A stretch of 46,931 bases of DNA. Origin: Utricularia gibba (Eukaryota; Streptophyta; Magnoliopsida; Lamiales; Lentibulariaceae). The stretch covers positions 1-46,931 of the forward strand of contig NEEC01000125.1 of NCBI GenBank assembly GCA_002189035.1. Reading direction: 5' to 3'. Under the pieces are notes generated by a model. The model ran no database searches, was not told the origin of the DNA, and was given only the letters and a program-made list of their open reading frames with translations. Positions within the stretch are counted from its first letter, which is position 1. Each line of letters starts with the position of its first letter. Shown in pieces: positions 46,297 through 46,931 of the stretch. Made by a program: the position numbers and the translations under genes.

Positions 46297-46931
46297 ATGG
46301 GGTCAGTTTTTTTTTTTTTTTTTTTGCCTCTTTTATGTTTTGATTTGTCGATTTTAGTTGCGCAGTTGTGATTGCTAGGGTTATTCAGACAGAGTTCTGA
46401 CTTTTAGTGTGTTCTTTAATCCAAAAAGGGGAATCGACAACATGTCAGAATTGAGAGTATTAGCTTTTCCAAAGCTCTAAACTAACTTATGGAGACTTGG
46501 GATTGAAAATTTAAAAGTTGGAATCTTGCACTGTTTAGAATGTTGATGAATGGTTTCCGTATGCTGAATGGATCAGCACTTTTGTAAAATCTTTATGCAT
46601 GATGCTTTTGATCTGCATCATTCTCAAGTATCAGTTAATTATCTTCCGTAGCATGCTATCCTGGTTTGTATATTCTTGAATCTTGATAGCCATGCTTGTC
46701 GGCTTGAATTCGTAAGGGTTTGGTTTCATTTATCATGGGATGCTGCTGTAGCTTATGTCAAATTTTGACACACTAATCATCTGTTTGGTGAAAATCCTGT
46801 TTTGTAACAGAGCAGAAGTTGTTTTGGATGTTGTACGAAGACACCACATATAATATCTGTCGATGAACAATCCAGAGGACTCAAAAACAAACCCCAGTCT
46901 GTAAAGAAGCATACCGTTACCGAGGATTTTT
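46297..46931 (+). CDS. DUF4050-like protein, N-terminal part (cut by window end)
   Basis: The last exon of the window (from 46813 or 46811) reads RSCFGCCTKTPHIISVDEQS and then KHTVTEDF before the edge. This is the N-terminal signature of plant DUF4050 proteins (At1g15350 type), whose function is unknown. A start that fits is ATG at 46297, giving ATGGG joined to C AGA AGT across an intron 46302-46812 (MGRSCFGCC). The acceptor is one of two overlapping AGs, so the first residues are uncertain. The rest of the gene lies outside the window. Confidence 0.55.

Noticed and set aside
1-46931. tRNA, rRNA, CRISPR arrays, bacterial operons or viral genomes
   Set aside because: None were seen by eye; the only repeats are plant transposons and the gene duplication. 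A small tRNA could be missed without a scan.

Overview
The window is nuclear DNA of a flowering plant, most likely a eudicot. It has GT-AG introns of about 65-400 bases, AT-rich intergenic DNA, plant-only gene families (NDHU, SHINE, YLMG, trihelix-like, PGG-ankyrin) and LTR retrotransposons. I cannot name the species. All genes were assigned from remembered family resemblance; no search was run.

Layout. 1-1,487 (+): the 3' part of PEX10. 1,704-2,622 (+): NDHU, a chloroplast NDH-complex subunit. 2,801-2,916 (+): a U5 spliceosomal snRNA gene with its full plant promoter (USE, TATA) and 3' box. 3,692-4,794 (-): a trihelix-like protein with no visible DNA-binding domain. 4,795-8,927: AT-rich, MITE-like DNA. 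8,928-13,720 (+): an F-box/LRR gene of the SLOMO/FBXL15 type with about 17 exons. 14,298-15,218 (-) and 15,896-18,954 (+): a divergent pair, YLMG1-like and CID7-like, sharing a promoter with site II elements. 20,113-20,542: a solo LTR or TIR element. 21,113-34,608 (+): an array of three ankyrin-PGG genes (A, B, C). B and C sit in a 4.6-kb tandem duplication. C is broken by a solo LTR and by a rearranged copia element holding a 0.5-kb inverted repeat. 37,716-41,438 (+): RDR6. 42,720-43,457 (-): a SHINE/WIN1-type AP2/ERF factor. 46,297-end (+): the start of a DUF4050-like gene.

The most consequential observation is technical. PEX10, NDHU, SLOMO, YLMG1, CID7, RDR6 and the ankyrin copies all carry frame breaks that can be explained by loss of one base from a run of identical bases. 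Adding three such bases to RDR6 gives 1,199 codons, close to the length I recall for the Arabidopsis protein. Unrelated, normally essential genes failing in this same way points to indel errors in the assembly rather than to gene death. I therefore call these genes CDS and note each break. Ankyrin copy C has independent lesions (a nonsense codon, a 2-base deletion, two insertions) and is called a pseudogene.

Biologically, the most unusual part is 24-35 kb: a recently duplicated immune-type ankyrin gene, with copy B preserving the empty sites of two LTR insertions in copy C. One of those insertions is palindromic and could make a long hairpin RNA. It lies about 4.6 kb upstream of RDR6, the polymerase that makes dsRNA for secondary siRNAs. 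The proximity may be chance.
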